The notes under the pieces are model-generated. The model did not search any database. It had not been told where the DNA came from and worked only from the letters and a program-made list of their open reading frames with translations. From assembly GCA_030745875.1 (NCBI GenBank), contig JASLNT010000016.1:62001-126000 (forward strand): a stretch of DNA of 64,000 bases. Reading direction: 5' to 3'. The stretch comes from Phycisphaerae bacterium (GTDB lineage Bacteria > Planctomycetota > Phycisphaerae > SM23-33). Positions 36,755 through 46,261 of this stretch are shown here, in pieces (the first letter of the stretch is position 1; every line of letters begins with the position of its first letter). The translations under genes were made by a program, and so were the position numbers.

Positions 36755-37792
36755 TTAGTCGCGTTTGGACGACTTGAAGGTCTTGGGGTTTGTCTTGGCT
36801 TTCAAGTACTTGTCGAACCAGGCGATTTCGAGCTTCATCACGATGTCCAGCGATTTTCCTCGGTAGACGTCGTAATGCTTGGTGTTCTTGAGTACGTGAT
36901 ATTCCGTCGGTATTCCGCTCTTCTTGAGAATCTTGTGAACGCGTTCGGAGTTGTCCTTGATCTTGAAGTAGTGCTCCTTGTCGGCGTCGATCAGGAGTGT
37001 GGGGACTTTTACCTTGTCAGCGTACTGACCGGGATTGAAAAGGGCGATGCGTACGCGGTGGGGCGTGCCCTGCAATACTCCGCCCGAGCCTCCGCCCTGG
37101 GGCATGGGAGCGATCGCGCCGCGGGCGCGGGCGGACTTGCCCTTGTAAACGTCCCTTAGCCCTTTGGGATAGAGCTTTGTCCAGTCGTCGGGCATTGAAC
37201 CAACCTGGGCCGCCACGCACGCGATGCGCTTGTCGTGGGCGGCGCGGTAAATTACGTGCCCTCCGCCGAAACTTGTGCCCCAGATTCCGATGCGGGCCTG
37301 GTCGACCATCGGCTCGCCGTAGATATATGAAACCGCCGCGTCGATGTCCTTCTGCTGGTCCACCGGGTCGACCACTTCGCGAATGGCCTGGGCTTTGACC
37401 GTCACGTTTCCATCCTTGTCGGGCTTTGGCGTCTTACCTCGCACCACCAGGCGACAGTTGCTTTCACCCCAGCCGCGATAGTCGTAAACAATGACCACGT
37501 AACCGGCGGCGGCGAATCGCGGTGCGATACCGGAATTCAGCAGAAACGCCTTCGTTCCGCCCCAACCGTTGCACAACACCAGTCCGGGGAGTTTCTGGTC
37601 GGCCTTGCGGTCCTTGGGATACAGCAGGGCTCCAGACAAGCGCGTACCGTCGCTCCAGAGCGTTATCTCGCGTTTGACGATCGTGGGGTGGCCTTTGACC
37701 GCCTCCTCTTTCGGAGCTTTCGCAGCCTGACAGATCGACGTTAAACCAAGAATCGCTGCGACAGTCCAACTCAACGCGCCAAATGCTTTCAT
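36755..37792 (-). CDS. Exported alpha/beta hydrolase
   Basis: The protein has 345 aa with a signal peptide (VAAILGLTSICQAA). The alpha/beta-hydrolase fold shows the oxyanion region LCNGWGGTK, YDYRGWGESN and the nucleophile elbow GTSFGGG. A later LIDADKEHYF carries the acid Asp, and KNTKHYDVY the probable catalytic His. The overall pattern fits the S15/dienelactone-hydrolase-like group seen in polysaccharide loci, which cleaves esters. A deacylating or lactonase role on the polymer's decorations is a guess. It is the last intact gene of the minus-strand block, 1 bp after the PQQ/methyltransferase gene at 37794. Confidence 0.82.
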   Translation of the reverse strand: MKAFGALSWTVAAILGLTSICQAAKAPKEEAVKGHPTIVKREITLWSDGTRLSGALLYPKDRKADQKLPGLVLCNGWGGTKAFLLNSGIAPRFAAAGYVVIVYDYRGWGESNCRLVVRGKTPKPDKDGNVTVKAQAIREVVDPVDQQKDIDAAVSYIYGEPMVDQARIGIWGTSFGGGHVIYRAAHDKRIACVAAQVGSMPDDWTKLYPKGLRDVYKGKSARARGAIAPMPQGGGSGGVLQGTPHRVRIALFNPGQYADKVKVPTLLIDADKEHYFKIKDNSERVHKILKKSGIPTEYHVLKNTKHYDVYRGKSLDIVMKLEIAWFDKYLKAKTNPKTFKSSKRD

Positions 37793-37793
37793 G

Positions 37794-40700
37794 CTAGTTC
37801 TCCCTGTTTCCGGTTTTGAGGCGTATTACTGCCCCGTCTATCGTGGAGACGAATACGCCCGCATCAGTTATCGCCATTCCATCCAGCACCGGCGGCGCCG
37901 GAAGGGCGCAGGATGCTGTTTTTGCTCCGTTCTCGCGTGAAGCCGCCCAAAAGGTTCCAGGCCCGTGGTTCTCGGGGGTCTCGGTGGGGGACTTCCCGCC
38001 CGCGGCAAGCACAGCATCACGCGTGAGGACTATCGCCCTGGCTACAAAGGGCAATTGTGCGGTCCATGTGATCGTGCGTTTCTTCTGGGGATGTTTCGGT
38101 ATGATCTCGGCAAACAGTTTGTAGTTTCCGGTCATGTCCGGTTTAACGTGACCGCCGCCCATGCGATACGCCATCCGCCCGTATCCGTAAATGAACCTCC
38201 CCCCGTCAAACGCCAGCAACCGTCCGGACGGAGACACGTTGCCCGCGTCAGGCCAGTGGGTGTATCCGCCTTCTATTTTCTCTCCGTAGATCCAATACGT
38301 TCGATGCCACCACGTATCATCAAGGAATCCCCGCGGGGCGAACAGGTGTGTCGCATCCTCGACGGGCTTGAGATTCTTGTCGACACCCATTCCGCGCATC
38401 CATATCGCTCCCTTTTCCAGCGAAAGGATGTCCGGGAGCATTTGTCGCCGTATTCTCGGGCCAGCACCCCTGGATGTATGTACGTCTGTTTTGACGACGA
38501 CCTTTCCGGTCTTCAATTCCAGAACAAGGAGATGTATCCCGCCGTCGCTGGACGATGACCGTCCGGCTGCGAAGTACACGCGGGCTCCGTCGACCAGAAC
38601 CGACCCATGCACCGGCCAGACCGATTCGACTTGCCCGTAGGAGAATATCCTTCGATCCCCGGCCGAAACTCCGAACCGCCATACCAACGCCCCGTCCGAA
38701 GCTCGCAGACAATAGACTGCTCCGTTTCTCGTTCCAAACACGCACAGGCCGGCGGACAAAGTCGGCGGTGAGTCGATGCGACCGTCAGCGGTGAAGGTCC
38801 AGAGTCGTCTCCCGTCGGCTGCAGACATGGCGCACAGCGTGTGACGATCAGTCTCGGCGACAAACACCGCCCCGCCGGCCGACACCGGAGCGGTTATCGG
38901 CGCGTGGAGCTTTGTTGTCCACGCGATATGCGGTTTGCGTGGTGCGGGCAGGTCTTGATACGCGCTTCGGCGAGCATCTTTGCGATACGTCGGCCAGTCG
39001 GTTTTCGACGAACTGAACTTGATGCCTGAAATCTTCCCAAACGCCCGCCCGGTCTGGAGCGGAAGCGGGCCTTTCTGTGCGCTGGACTGCGGACTCAGCG
39101 CGTTCAGTCCGGTTATCAGCGATTCGGGATTGCACGCGCACGAATGCTGCGGGGTGTAGATCAGTCCGTTTGCGGGCATGATTCCGTATTGACATGCGCC
39201 GCGCGCCCACCCGACGTTCCGATTGGGCCCGCCTTTGGGGTCCACGAATTGCATTCCGCCGCGCCCCATGATAATCCAGCGAACGGTGGCTTTGTTCCTG
39301 TAGCAGCGGTGGTGTCCCCATCCTTTTTGGGCGGTGATCGTGGCCGTGATCTTGCCGGTCTTAAGGTCGCGTCCCTGCGTGAATCCCGGGTCGACGCCTC
39401 GCCGCATGGCGCCGGTCCAGACCGCGCCGTTTATCACGAAGACATCCTGCGGGACGTTGTAGTTTTCAAAGTATGGCGCGGTCCAGAGTTTCTTACCGCT
39501 GTCGAGAGCAAATGCGTACATTTCGGCTTTCTGCACAGTTGTTTTACCGCCGCTGGAGATTATCCACTTGCTGCCCTTGTCGGGAGGGGACTTGCCCACG
39601 TTGTCTTTCGCAGCGCGATCTATTGTCAGCACGACACCATCGTGGATCACCAGTGTGGGCGTTGACCAGGCCCAGCGGTTTTTTGCTACAGGGCGGGCGG
39701 CTGCCCAGGCGTCTTTTCCATCGCTCGCGTTCAGGCAAACTACGTGCGAGATCGTTTGGAGACAAACCTTTCCGGCGTCGATCGCCAGAGTTGTGGGCAT
39801 TATCTCACCGGGCTCCTTGAACTGTCGCTTCCAGAGCAGCTTGCCGGTTGCAGTGTTTATCGCCGCGATCCGCTGGGTTCCGTACATACGGACCGGTGTG
39901 CGCGGGAAACGCCATATTATTTCCAGCTTTGGGACGGTCTGGTCGATCCATTTCTTTCGCTGATCGTACTCATCGCTCGTCATGTCGTCGGCGAGAACGT
40001 ACAGGCGCTTGCCCGCCAGGAGCAATTCGCGTGCCCCGCCGGTTCCCGGAAGGGTCGCGGTCTCTTTGCCCGTTGCGGCGTCCAGAACGCTGACGGGCTT
40101 TGCGTAACCCAGTGCGACGTAGACTTTCTGTCCGCGTGCAACAAGGAGTCTTCCGATTTCCGGCGGGCCGCTGCGAAATCCTCGCAGGTGCGATTCCCAG
40201 TTGGTGATGGGCTTCTTCCAGAGCAGCACGCCGCTGAATGCGTCGCGGGCTATGAGGCTCCACTTGGGCGGCATGTAGACCGAGCTTATGGGTCCCTCGT
40301 CGATGATGTAAAATATTCGACCGCCGGCGCTCACCATAGCGCTGACGCTGGCCATGTGTTCGTGGCTGCGTGCGTACTTCGGTCCGCAGGTCCAGCGTAT
40401 TCCGTGCGGCGGTCCAACGAGAGTGTCTTTTGACACTGCGTTATTGGTCGCGTCGTAAAGGTAGTGCGTCCACTCGTCCAATTTTGCAGTCCCGTGCTTG
40501 CTGGATATCTTGATCTCCGCTTTGCGAACGTCGACGATCACACCCTTGGGGCACAGCGTTCTGGTCATTTCGGCGGGCGGTATGCGGGTCTCACCGGTAA
40601 GGACGATCATGTTGACCAGGCTGTCCACGTAGGGAAGCAGCCGATCGTTCACCGTCGAGACGGTGACCGGACCGTAGATGTTCCTGCCGAGGAGGCGTTT

Positions 40701-40973
40701 TCTGGCGGCGGCGACCTTTGCGGGGTCATCGTCCAAACCGTGGATCAGGTAGGGGCCCGCCTTGTGCAAGTCCTCCAGAAGTCTCGCATTGCCGCATCCG
40801 ATCACCACTACCAGCCCGCCCTTAATACCGGAAGCTTCGATAATCGCTTTGGCGGAATCGGTGCTCGGGGCGGCCGATGCGCTGTCGACCCCGCCGCCGC
40901 AAGTCGAGAGGACCACGCCCGCCAAGAGAATCAGGCCCGTGGTGAGTCGCCAGTGAATGGAGTCGTGCATCAT
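37794..40973 (-). CDS. Exported PQQ-like propeller protein with N-terminal methyltransferase-like domain (paralogue 1)
   Basis: The protein has 1059 aa from ATG 40973, seven bases after GGAAGG; the longer open frame adds residues overlapping the upstream gene. A hydrophobic export signal (GLILLAGVVLSTC) is followed at about 42-190 by a class I methyltransferase-like Rossmann region. Its motif I is VVVIGCGNAR (57-64), and the acidic residue that would bind the SAM ribose is in HGLDDDP (81-83). From about residue 200 the chain is a double PQQ-like propeller (DAATGKETATL, NTATGKLLWKR, SADGRRLWTFT repeats). A SAM-dependent enzyme outside the cytoplasm would lack its cofactor, so the domain is probably non-catalytic or binds something else. 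It follows its paralogue by 22 bp. Confidence 0.85.
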   Translation of the reverse strand: MMHDSIHWRLTTGLILLAGVVLSTCGGGVDSASAAPSTDSAKAIIEASGIKGGLVVVIGCGNARLLEDLHKAGPYLIHGLDDDPAKVAAARKRLLGRNIYGPVTVSTVNDRLLPYVDSLVNMIVLTGETRIPPAEMTRTLCPKGVIVDVRKAEIKISSKHGTAKLDEWTHYLYDATNNAVSKDTLVGPPHGIRWTCGPKYARSHEHMASVSAMVSAGGRIFYIIDEGPISSVYMPPKWSLIARDAFSGVLLWKKPITNWESHLRGFRSGPPEIGRLLVARGQKVYVALGYAKPVSVLDAATGKETATLPGTGGARELLLAGKRLYVLADDMTSDEYDQRKKWIDQTVPKLEIIWRFPRTPVRMYGTQRIAAINTATGKLLWKRQFKEPGEIMPTTLAIDAGKVCLQTISHVVCLNASDGKDAWAAARPVAKNRWAWSTPTLVIHDGVVLTIDRAAKDNVGKSPPDKGSKWIISSGGKTTVQKAEMYAFALDSGKKLWTAPYFENYNVPQDVFVINGAVWTGAMRRGVDPGFTQGRDLKTGKITATITAQKGWGHHRCYRNKATVRWIIMGRGGMQFVDPKGGPNRNVGWARGACQYGIMPANGLIYTPQHSCACNPESLITGLNALSPQSSAQKGPLPLQTGRAFGKISGIKFSSSKTDWPTYRKDARRSAYQDLPAPRKPHIAWTTKLHAPITAPVSAGGAVFVAETDRHTLCAMSAADGRRLWTFTADGRIDSPPTLSAGLCVFGTRNGAVYCLRASDGALVWRFGVSAGDRRIFSYGQVESVWPVHGSVLVDGARVYFAAGRSSSSDGGIHLLVLELKTGKVVVKTDVHTSRGAGPRIRRQMLPDILSLEKGAIWMRGMGVDKNLKPVEDATHLFAPRGFLDDTWWHRTYWIYGEKIEGGYTHWPDAGNVSPSGRLLAFDGGRFIYGYGRMAYRMGGGHVKPDMTGNYKLFAEIIPKHPQKKRTITWTAQLPFVARAIVLTRDAVLAAGGKSPTETPENHGPGTFWAASRENGAKTASCALPAPPVLDGMAITDAGVFVSTIDGAVIRLKTGNREN

Positions 40974-40995
40974 GATCCACCTTCCGCTCCGCCGC

Positions 40996-43900
40996 CTATT
41001 TACCGAAACAGACAAGGGATCCGTCCTGTAATGAGATAAAAATTCGACTTCGGGCTGCAATCATGCCGTCAAAGACCGGGGAATACTCCAGCTTATGTTT
41101 GGATAGCATATTTCCATTCGAGACCGAAACCCTCCACATCACCGCTCCTTTCTTTCCAAGGAAGGCTGCTTCGGCCTGGTCTGGAGCGTTGAGTTTGAGT
41201 TTGCGAGTTCTGGCTTCGTCAGGTTCGGGCGGACCGGCCAGGAACAGGCTATTGTCGGCGAGCACAAGCCCTCGGACAAAGACGGGCATCGGACGACTCC
41301 AGTGATAACGATGCAGGCTTGGCGCGCCGTGCTGTCTGTCCCTCTGGGTCACTTTAAGCCCGAGAGCCTGACCGGATCTGGCGTAACGGAGATGTTGTTT
41401 GTCTCGATTGCTGGGCAGCGGTTGGAAGGCTTTCTTCTCGGCGGCGAACAGGCGGTATGTCTCTCCTCCGCGAATCTGTCCGGACATTCCGCCCGGATAC
41501 TTGTCCCGCCCGTATCCGAATACGGTATCCTTGCCTACGGAGAGAATTCGTCCGGACGGAACCATATTGCCCACTCTCGGCCAGATCTGCCATCCGGATT
41601 CATTAACGGGCGTCATGCACACCGCGTCAGACCCATACAACCAATACGAGCGATGCCACCACGCGTCGTCGAGGAATCCTGTGGGTGCGAACAAATGCGG
41701 TGGGCCGATTTCCAGATCATCGCCAGTCTTGAAGTTGATCTTGAGGTGTCTCATGTACACCGATCCTCCGGACACCGCCAGGACATCATTCAACACGCCG
41801 CGCAGATCCACGCCTCCGTCGGGTTGGTCTCCTGTTTTGGGGTCGGGGCTGTGGATGACCGTCTCTGAGAGTTTCTTTCCGGTTTCCGGATCGAGCTTGT
41901 ACACGTAAATCCCACCGTCAAGATACGACGACCGTCCGGCTGCAACGATGAGCTTATTGTCGCTGACCAGAACACTACCGTGGACCGGCCAGACTGATTC
42001 GAGTTGTCCGCGAACCACGATCAGGCGATCCGTGGGCGCCGCGCGGAATCGCCACAGCATCGCTCCATCAGTTTGCCGCAGGCAGTAGACCCATCCGTCG
42101 GCCGAGCCGAAGACGACCGTTTGTTTGTGGATAGTAGGTGGGGAATCGACGCGGCCTCCAGTGGTGTGGGACCACAACGCCTTTCCGTTTGCGGCGTTAA
42201 GGGCGTGGACAGTGTGGGTGTCGACGGAGGCGACGAATATCTTCCCGCCGCCGACGACCGGGCTGGACAACCGTCCGCCGATCTTCGCCCGCCAGACTTG
42301 TCTGATATTCTCGGGAAGGCTTGTAGTACTCCGGCCGCTGCGTTCGTTGTCGTGTCTGAACGTCGGCCAGTCTTCGGAACTGTCGCTGCTCTCTTTCTCG
42401 ACCTTCCCAACCGCCTCGCCGGTTTCATGTCGGATGTCAGTTGCTTCGGCGGGGCTCGGTTGGTTATGAGACGAGGTGAAGGCGTACATGCCTTTCAGCA
42501 TCGTTTTGATATTGCAGGCGCAGGAGTGCGGTGGGGCGTACAGGAGACCGTTTGCGGGCATGATTCCGTATTGGCACGTGCCCCGCACCCAGTGGTTCGG
42601 GTTGATCTTACCTGACTTCACATTAATAAACTCGATCCCAGATCTGCTTGACATGATGAATCGGCTGGTGGCTTTGGGTCGGTAGCAGCGATGATGGGCC
42701 AGCGTTGCATACGCCCAGGCTTTCTTTGTGTCGATGGTCTTGATCAGTTTTCCAGTTTTGGCGTCCAGGCCCTCGCCGAAATCCGCGCTTCCGCGGCTTG
42801 GCGTGTATCCGCGCCACAGCAAACCGTTGATAATGAAGATGTCCGGCGGTGAGCAGAATCCCGCCCTTGCCGAACAGTTCCACAACGCCTTTCCGTCGCT
42901 GATTGAAAACGCCGACAGTTTCTGGAAATCCGCGATATATGCTATGCCGCCATGGGCCGTGAGCGTCGGAGCCGCCCACTGCCAAGCCCTGCCGCCCGTG
43001 CGGACCAGCTTGCAGGGATTGGTCACGCTCCATTTCTTGTCACCCGATTTGATTTTCAGGCATACGAGTTGCTTGTCTGTTTGATAGAGCAGCGAATCGC
43101 CCGAGGCAACCAGTGGGAGAAGTGTTTCGATGCTTACGGTTTTTCGCCAGATGACGTCGCCGGTTTTCTTATTGGCGGCCAGAATGATCCTGCTGGCGGC
43201 CCGTTCGTCTCCGCGACGCTTCATGTGGATGGCTTCCTGGCTGTCGCCGAGCAACATCACCAGGGTCTCTCCGGATTGGATGATCTGTCGCGTGCGGTCA
43301 GAGCCCCTGTAGGTCGTCAGCGTCTTGCCTGTGGCTGCGTCTAGTGCGCTTACCGGCTGGTCCAGTCCGAGCGTGACGTAAATGCGACCACCGTCTGCGA
43401 CGAGTCGGAACGGGAGATCCGCCGGACCCGAACGGAAACCGCGCATGTGGTCGGACCATTTGTTGATCGTACGCTTCCACAGGATCACTCCGTTGAAGGC
43501 GTCGCGTGCGGTCAGGATCCATCTTGGCGGCATGCGGATGTCGGCCCGCACCCCCTCATCGATCAGGTAGAATATCCGCCCTCTGGACGACACCATTGCG
43601 CTGACGCTTGCGAGTTGTTCGTGGCTTCGCGCGAATTTCGGGGACCCGATCCACTGCACGTGTTTCGGCAGGCCGACTACGGTGTCTTGCGCAACGGCGT
43701 TGTTGTCGGGCCCGTGCAGGTAGTGTGTCCATTCGTCGATGTCCGCCGGCCAGGGCTTGGCGACCTTTTTCCACGTTTCGCCCGACCTGATCCATGCCGT
43801 CCCGAGCGGAGCCAGCACGCGCATAACTTCGCCGGCGGGAATATCCCCGAGTTCGTCAGCCACCAGAAGATTCACCAGATTGTCCGCGTATGGGAGATGC

Positions 43901-44190
43901 TTCCGGGCCCAATATCGCACCGAGACCGCACCGTATTGATTATTCCGGCTGATATGCTCTCTCGCCCGATCGACTTGCTGCGGCTGGGTGTAAAGACCGT
44001 GCACGACAAAGCTGTTGCTGCGTTGTAGTTGGGCGGTGAACTTACCGTTCCCAGGTCCCAGATGGACGACCAGCCCGCCCCGGACGCCGCTCTCTTTCAC
44101 GATGTCTTCTGCGGACCGGGATTGGGCGGAGGTCCGGGCGACCAGTCCGCATAACGTAAGTGCGATGCATAGTGTTCTCATGCCTGTCAT
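40996..44190 (-). CDS. Exported PQQ-like propeller protein with N-terminal methyltransferase-like domain (paralogue 2)
   Basis: The protein has 1064 aa with a signal peptide (TLCIALTLCGLVARTSAQ). It has the same layout as its downstream paralogue: SAEDIVKESGVRGGLVV leads into a Rossmann motif GPGNGK (45-50), but the following acidic position is replaced (HGLYTQP, Tyr67), so SAM binding looks lost. LDEWTHY in one and IDEWTHY in the other open the propeller half. Both share ARSHE(H/Q)(M/L)ASVSAMVS and PVHGSVLV. Repeats include DAATGKTLTTY, NKKTGDVIWRK, NAANGKALWSH and DPETGKKLSET. The tandem paralogues probably arose by duplication and may bind different ligands. The gene lies 24 bp after the triple-DUF1080 gene. 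Confidence 0.85.
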   Translation of the reverse strand: MTGMRTLCIALTLCGLVARTSAQSRSAEDIVKESGVRGGLVVHLGPGNGKFTAQLQRSNSFVVHGLYTQPQQVDRAREHISRNNQYGAVSVRYWARKHLPYADNLVNLLVADELGDIPAGEVMRVLAPLGTAWIRSGETWKKVAKPWPADIDEWTHYLHGPDNNAVAQDTVVGLPKHVQWIGSPKFARSHEQLASVSAMVSSRGRIFYLIDEGVRADIRMPPRWILTARDAFNGVILWKRTINKWSDHMRGFRSGPADLPFRLVADGGRIYVTLGLDQPVSALDAATGKTLTTYRGSDRTRQIIQSGETLVMLLGDSQEAIHMKRRGDERAASRIILAANKKTGDVIWRKTVSIETLLPLVASGDSLLYQTDKQLVCLKIKSGDKKWSVTNPCKLVRTGGRAWQWAAPTLTAHGGIAYIADFQKLSAFSISDGKALWNCSARAGFCSPPDIFIINGLLWRGYTPSRGSADFGEGLDAKTGKLIKTIDTKKAWAYATLAHHRCYRPKATSRFIMSSRSGIEFINVKSGKINPNHWVRGTCQYGIMPANGLLYAPPHSCACNIKTMLKGMYAFTSSHNQPSPAEATDIRHETGEAVGKVEKESSDSSEDWPTFRHDNERSGRSTTSLPENIRQVWRAKIGGRLSSPVVGGGKIFVASVDTHTVHALNAANGKALWSHTTGGRVDSPPTIHKQTVVFGSADGWVYCLRQTDGAMLWRFRAAPTDRLIVVRGQLESVWPVHGSVLVSDNKLIVAAGRSSYLDGGIYVYKLDPETGKKLSETVIHSPDPKTGDQPDGGVDLRGVLNDVLAVSGGSVYMRHLKINFKTGDDLEIGPPHLFAPTGFLDDAWWHRSYWLYGSDAVCMTPVNESGWQIWPRVGNMVPSGRILSVGKDTVFGYGRDKYPGGMSGQIRGGETYRLFAAEKKAFQPLPSNRDKQHLRYARSGQALGLKVTQRDRQHGAPSLHRYHWSRPMPVFVRGLVLADNSLFLAGPPEPDEARTRKLKLNAPDQAEAAFLGKKGAVMWRVSVSNGNMLSKHKLEYSPVFDGMIAARSRIFISLQDGSLVCFGK

Positions 44191-44214
44191 TGTAGTGCGG
44201 CGCCTGTGGATTAT

Positions 44215-46251
44215 CTATTCGGAAGGCCTGAGGTCTTTGATGAAGATATTGCGGTATTCGATCGGGCAGGGGTTCATTCTGCCCAGATTGTCGCCGTCTA
44301 CGAAAATGTGCTTCTGGAACCTGATCGGGGCGGGCTCCATGTTGATCATCCAGTCGTGATACTTGAACTTGTCCAGGAGAACCTCTCCGTCATACTCGGT
44401 GGTGATGGTCCTGCCTTTCATCGTGATCTTGACCTTGTGCCATACTCCAACTTTTGGGTCGATGTACCGAACGTGCGGTTTGGTTTTTTCTGTCAGCCCG
44501 TGTTTCTTCGCTGTCGGTTTGGGCAGGAAGTAGTAGCTTTCCAGGTGGCCCATTCCTCCTTTGGATCTCAGGTTAAACTGTTCTTGGGTTCCGAAGCCCG
44601 GAATCTTCGGGATCAGCCTGCGGAAACTGATTCCGCTGTCGGAGATAGTCGGCATGCGGAATTCAGCCATCAGTATGAAATCTCGATAGTGCTTTTTTGT
44701 CTGCAGGCCGGCGCCCCATTTCTTCAACAGGCCGGGGGACTTAAGAACGCCATTTTCGATCGACCAGAACTCTCTGACCCTCGGATGGGCGTTCCAGTTG
44801 GTGAAATCCTTACCATTAAACAAGGCGGTGAAACCCTTGGGCGGTACGTTCAGTTTGCCCGGTTTGGCGACAGTTTTGGTGTCTTTGATTTCTTTGATAT
44901 ACATGTTGCGGAACTCGATCGGGCAGGGGTATTTCTTTGGCGGATTGCCCCATTCCAGGAAGCGATGCTTCTGGAGGCTGATCGGCGCCGGTTCGGTTGC
45001 CAGGAGGTTTTTGGGATACTCGAACTTGTCAATGATTGTCTCGCCGTCCAGTTCGGCGGACAACGTCCTGCCCACCAGAGTCATCTTGACCGTGTGCCAA
45101 TCTCCGATTTTGGGACTAACCGGCTTGATCTTCGGCATGTGGGCTTTCTTTATACCGAGTTCTTCCCTCATTTCCTTCGACATGAGATTCAGGCTGTCCA
45201 ACTGGCCCATGCGTTTTCCGGTTCCGAGGTTCAACTGGGCGGTCCGCCCGAAGTTCTTCAGTTTCGGTATAAGTCTACGGAAGTTGATCCCGCTGTCGGA
45301 CGACGTGGGCATACGGTAATCAAACAGCAGCACGAAGTCCTTGTACTCCTTCTGCGTGGTCAGGTCGGCGCCCCACTGGGTAAGCAGCCCGGGCGCCTTC
45401 AGCACGCCGTTTTCGATCGACCACATTTTCCGGGCCTTGGGGTTCATCCGCCAGCCGGTGAAATCCTTACCGTTGAACAGGGCGGTGAAACCCTCCGGCG
45501 GGGCGTTCTTGGCTTTCGCAACGCCGGGCTTCCAGTCTCGTATGCGGACGTTGCGAACGGCGATCGGGCCGTAGTCGCCCTGGATGATGATCATGCCCTG
45601 GGGATGTTGCTTGCGGTCCCAGTTAGGTCCGCAGGCGTACGGGACCTCCACGTTTTCCTGGATCAGGATTCCGTTGTGCACGACTTTTACGAATTTGGCA
45701 TTGGCGGTTTTCTTACCCGCTTTGTCGAACCGTGCGGCCTGGAAGATAATGTCGTAACTCTGCCACACCCCGGGTTTCTTTGCGGCGTTGACTCTGGGGG
45801 GCGAGCCTTTGTCGATGTGGTGGTATGTCGGTTTTTTTGCGGCGCGGGGATAGACGCCGCCGCAGTGCCCGCCAGTGGGTTTCTTGACGTGTGCGCTGTC
45901 GAGGATCTGTATCTCGTGGTTCCCGTGGAAGATGATCCCGGAGTTCGAGCCTTTGGCGAGCATGAACTCGACGTGGAATTCGATGTCGCGGTAATCGCGG
46001 CGTTTTGTGACGAGGCTTTTGGTCTTTCCGATCTTACCGTTGATCAGCACGCCCGAGCCGTCTTTGGCGACCAGACGTCTGGGGTTGGACGGATCGAGCG
46101 CGGCGTCGCCGGCCTTTATCCACTCGTCGCTGTTGTAGCAATCATCGAGGCCGATCTTCGTCCATCCGTCTGCGGCTTGAGTTATCGTCGGCGCCAACAT
46201 GATCGCCGATAGAAACAGTATTGACGTTATTCTTGTCTTGCAGCACTTCAT
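44215..46251 (-). CDS. Exported protein with three DUF1080 (3-keto-disaccharide hydrolase-type) domains
   Basis: The protein has 678 aa, preceded by AAGGA and carrying a signal peptide (ILFLSAIMLAPTITQAA). Three concanavalin A-like DUF1080 domains follow. The first (about 30-235) is divergent, with GIIFHGNHEIQILDS. The second (about 250-450) and third (about 470-670) each open with GFTALFNGKDFT(G/N)W and have W-SIENGVLK and SDSGI(N/S)FRRLIPK, so they look like a duplication. Characterised DUF1080 proteins hydrolyse 3-keto-glycosides, the products of Gfo/Idh/MocA-type glycoside 3-oxidation. Three such oxidoreductases lie upstream in this block. Most family members have one domain; three in one chain is unusual. 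Confidence 0.88.
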   Translation of the reverse strand: MKCCKTRITSILFLSAIMLAPTITQAADGWTKIGLDDCYNSDEWIKAGDAALDPSNPRRLVAKDGSGVLINGKIGKTKSLVTKRRDYRDIEFHVEFMLAKGSNSGIIFHGNHEIQILDSAHVKKPTGGHCGGVYPRAAKKPTYHHIDKGSPPRVNAAKKPGVWQSYDIIFQAARFDKAGKKTANAKFVKVVHNGILIQENVEVPYACGPNWDRKQHPQGMIIIQGDYGPIAVRNVRIRDWKPGVAKAKNAPPEGFTALFNGKDFTGWRMNPKARKMWSIENGVLKAPGLLTQWGADLTTQKEYKDFVLLFDYRMPTSSDSGINFRRLIPKLKNFGRTAQLNLGTGKRMGQLDSLNLMSKEMREELGIKKAHMPKIKPVSPKIGDWHTVKMTLVGRTLSAELDGETIIDKFEYPKNLLATEPAPISLQKHRFLEWGNPPKKYPCPIEFRNMYIKEIKDTKTVAKPGKLNVPPKGFTALFNGKDFTNWNAHPRVREFWSIENGVLKSPGLLKKWGAGLQTKKHYRDFILMAEFRMPTISDSGISFRRLIPKIPGFGTQEQFNLRSKGGMGHLESYYFLPKPTAKKHGLTEKTKPHVRYIDPKVGVWHKVKITMKGRTITTEYDGEVLLDKFKYHDWMINMEPAPIRFQKHIFVDGDNLGRMNPCPIEYRNIFIKDLRPSE

Positions 46252-46261
46252 ATTTGAATCC

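Noticed and set aside
44206-46212. A 668-codon open frame on the plus strand opposite the triple-DUF1080 gene.
   Set aside because: It mirrors the codon bias of the real gene, has no recognisable domain, and the minus-strand frame shows a signal peptide and three clear domains.
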